Part shown: in pieces, positions 4,568-5,210 of the stretch
How the letters are laid out: the number at the start of each line of letters is the position of its first letter
Numbering within the stretch: the stretch's first letter is position 1
Origin: an uncultured bacterium
Lineage (GTDB): Bacteria; Armatimonadota; UBA5829; DSUL01
Assembly (NCBI GenBank): GCA_937967775.1
Contig: CALCJH010000122.1
Span: 1-5,210, forward strand
Length of the DNA stretch: 5,210 nucleotides
Direction of reading: 5' to 3'
The notes under the pieces: model-generated
Seen by the model: the letters and a program-made list of their open reading frames with translations, nothing else
What the model was told of the DNA's origin: nothing
Databases searched by the model: none
Made by a program: the position numbers and the translations under genes

Positions 4568-5210
4568 CTACCAGCTTCCCGTCGGGTTGTCGCGCGTCTT
4601 CTTGCCATCCGGCGAGTAATACGTCTCAAGGTAGTCCTGCTCGCTGGTCAGAAACCGGGCGTGGCCATCGGCGAAGACGATGGTCCCGCCGCGGGCGTGC
4701 CACCGACGGAAGAACTGCTTCTGGCCATACAGGTCATCGGCCCGTCCGAACCATGGCAGCATGATCTCGCGGATGATACGCGTCTGGCTGGGATACTCGT
4801 ACATCGAGTCCCGCACCACACGCACCGGGAAGCGGAACCAGCCGCCCGGATCCGTTACATCCTGATCGTTGACGATGGAAAGCCCGGGGAGCCAGGAGAA
4901 GCAGTTGGAGCTCAGACTGAAACTCTGGCCATACTTCTCCCAGTAGGTGAGAGGTGCGCTGAACGGCCCGCCGACGTCGGCCGGGCAGCGGAAGAGTTCC
5001 TTGCTTTTCGCATAAGGAGCCAGAGTCACCTCCGGGCCGATATGCCCCGGTCTGCCGGCCGGCGGGTTTTCGTTGAAGCCGGTCAGCGGCGGCCAGGCTC
5101 CGTCATGGTCGTCCACATACATGCGGATAGCCGTGCCGATCTGCTTCGCGTGGGAGAGGCACTGTGTTTCCAGCGCTCTCTGCCTGGCCTGCGAAAACAC
5201 GGGGAAAAGA
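4568..5210 (-). CDS. Prepilin-like protein with H-X9-DG C-terminal domain (N-terminus outside the window)
   Basis: The frame runs off the right edge; 213 residues are visible. The first visible residues LFPVFSQARQRALETQCLSH match the region just after the hydrophobic helix of type II/IV prepilin-like proteins, normally preceded by a FTLIELLVVIAIIAIL-type segment. A GTG at 5200 is therefore internal, not the start. Next comes KQIGTAIRMYVDDHDGAWP, the usual helix after that segment. LFRCPAD (72-78 of the visible part), the YGQSFSLSSNCFSW block and WHARGGTIVFADGHARFL are family features. The last contains His, nine residues, Asp-Gly (H-X9-DG; His codon near 4697-4699). Such proteins are abundant in Planctomycetes, Verrucomicrobia and Armatimonadota. 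They are thought to be exported through prepilin processing, and their function is mostly unknown. The stop TAG (4568-4570) abuts the ribosome binding site of the YkoE-like gene, so the two are probably in one operon. Confidence 0.88.
   Translation of the reverse strand, partial: LFPVFSQARQRALETQCLSHAKQIGTAIRMYVDDHDGAWPPLTGFNENPPAGRPGHIGPEVTLAPYAKSKELFRCPADVGGPFSAPLTYWEKYGQSFSLSSNCFSWLPGLSIVNDQDVTDPGGWFRFPVRVVRDSMYEYPSQTRIIREIMLPWFGRADDLYGQKQFFRRWHARGGTIVFADGHARFLTSEQDYLETYYSPDGKKTRDNPTGSW

Noticed and set aside
4555..4629. N-terminal extension of the first YkoE-like frame
   Set aside because: The extra 25 residues are mostly Arg and Ala and read through the end of the prepilin-like gene; ATG 4554 has an ideal ribosome binding site.

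Overview
The window is GC-rich bacterial DNA with strong codon bias. Two features suggest a member of the Armatimonadota or a related lineage such as Planctomycetes or Verrucomicrobia. One is a prepilin-like protein with the N-terminal boundary motif LFPVFSQAR and an H-X9-DG C-terminal motif. The other is the end of a protein with two OB-fold-like repeats, a kind of protein that is common in those groups. The assignment comes from family habits, not from a marker gene, so it is moderate at best.

Layout. Positions 2-622 (+) are the C-terminal part of a protein with two OB-fold-like beta modules, cut by the left edge. It is followed by a 12-bp hairpin, a short palindrome and a candidate sigma70-type promoter. 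Positions 875-2427 (+) are a two-gene operon, rimI (ribosomal-protein N-acetyltransferase) and tsaD (tRNA t6A37 threonylcarbamoyltransferase), with only 5 nt between them. A GC hairpin follows tsaD, but its T-tract lies on the minus strand. Positions 2504-2922 contain no convincing known gene. They hold an inverted repeat, a direct repeat, a good extended -10 promoter and a leader with overlapping alternative pairings. This leads into an unrecognised 71-residue ORF (2923-3138, +). A 10-bp plus 5-bp hairpin (3159-3202) sits between this ORF and the convergent operon.

The right third (3278-5210) is read on the minus strand. A prepilin-like H-X9-DG protein, whose N-terminus lies beyond the right edge, is followed 13 nt later by a YkoE-type ECF transporter S component. 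A second, divergent YkoE-like paralogue then overlaps it by ATGA. The three genes look translationally coupled. No ECF ATPase or T component is visible, so the two membrane proteins must use partners encoded elsewhere or upstream of the window.

The best candidates for something undescribed are the coupled prepilin plus tandem YkoE cassette, and the orphan small ORF with its promoter and structured leader. Nothing here matches a defence system, CRISPR array, mobile element or RNA gene that I can recognise.
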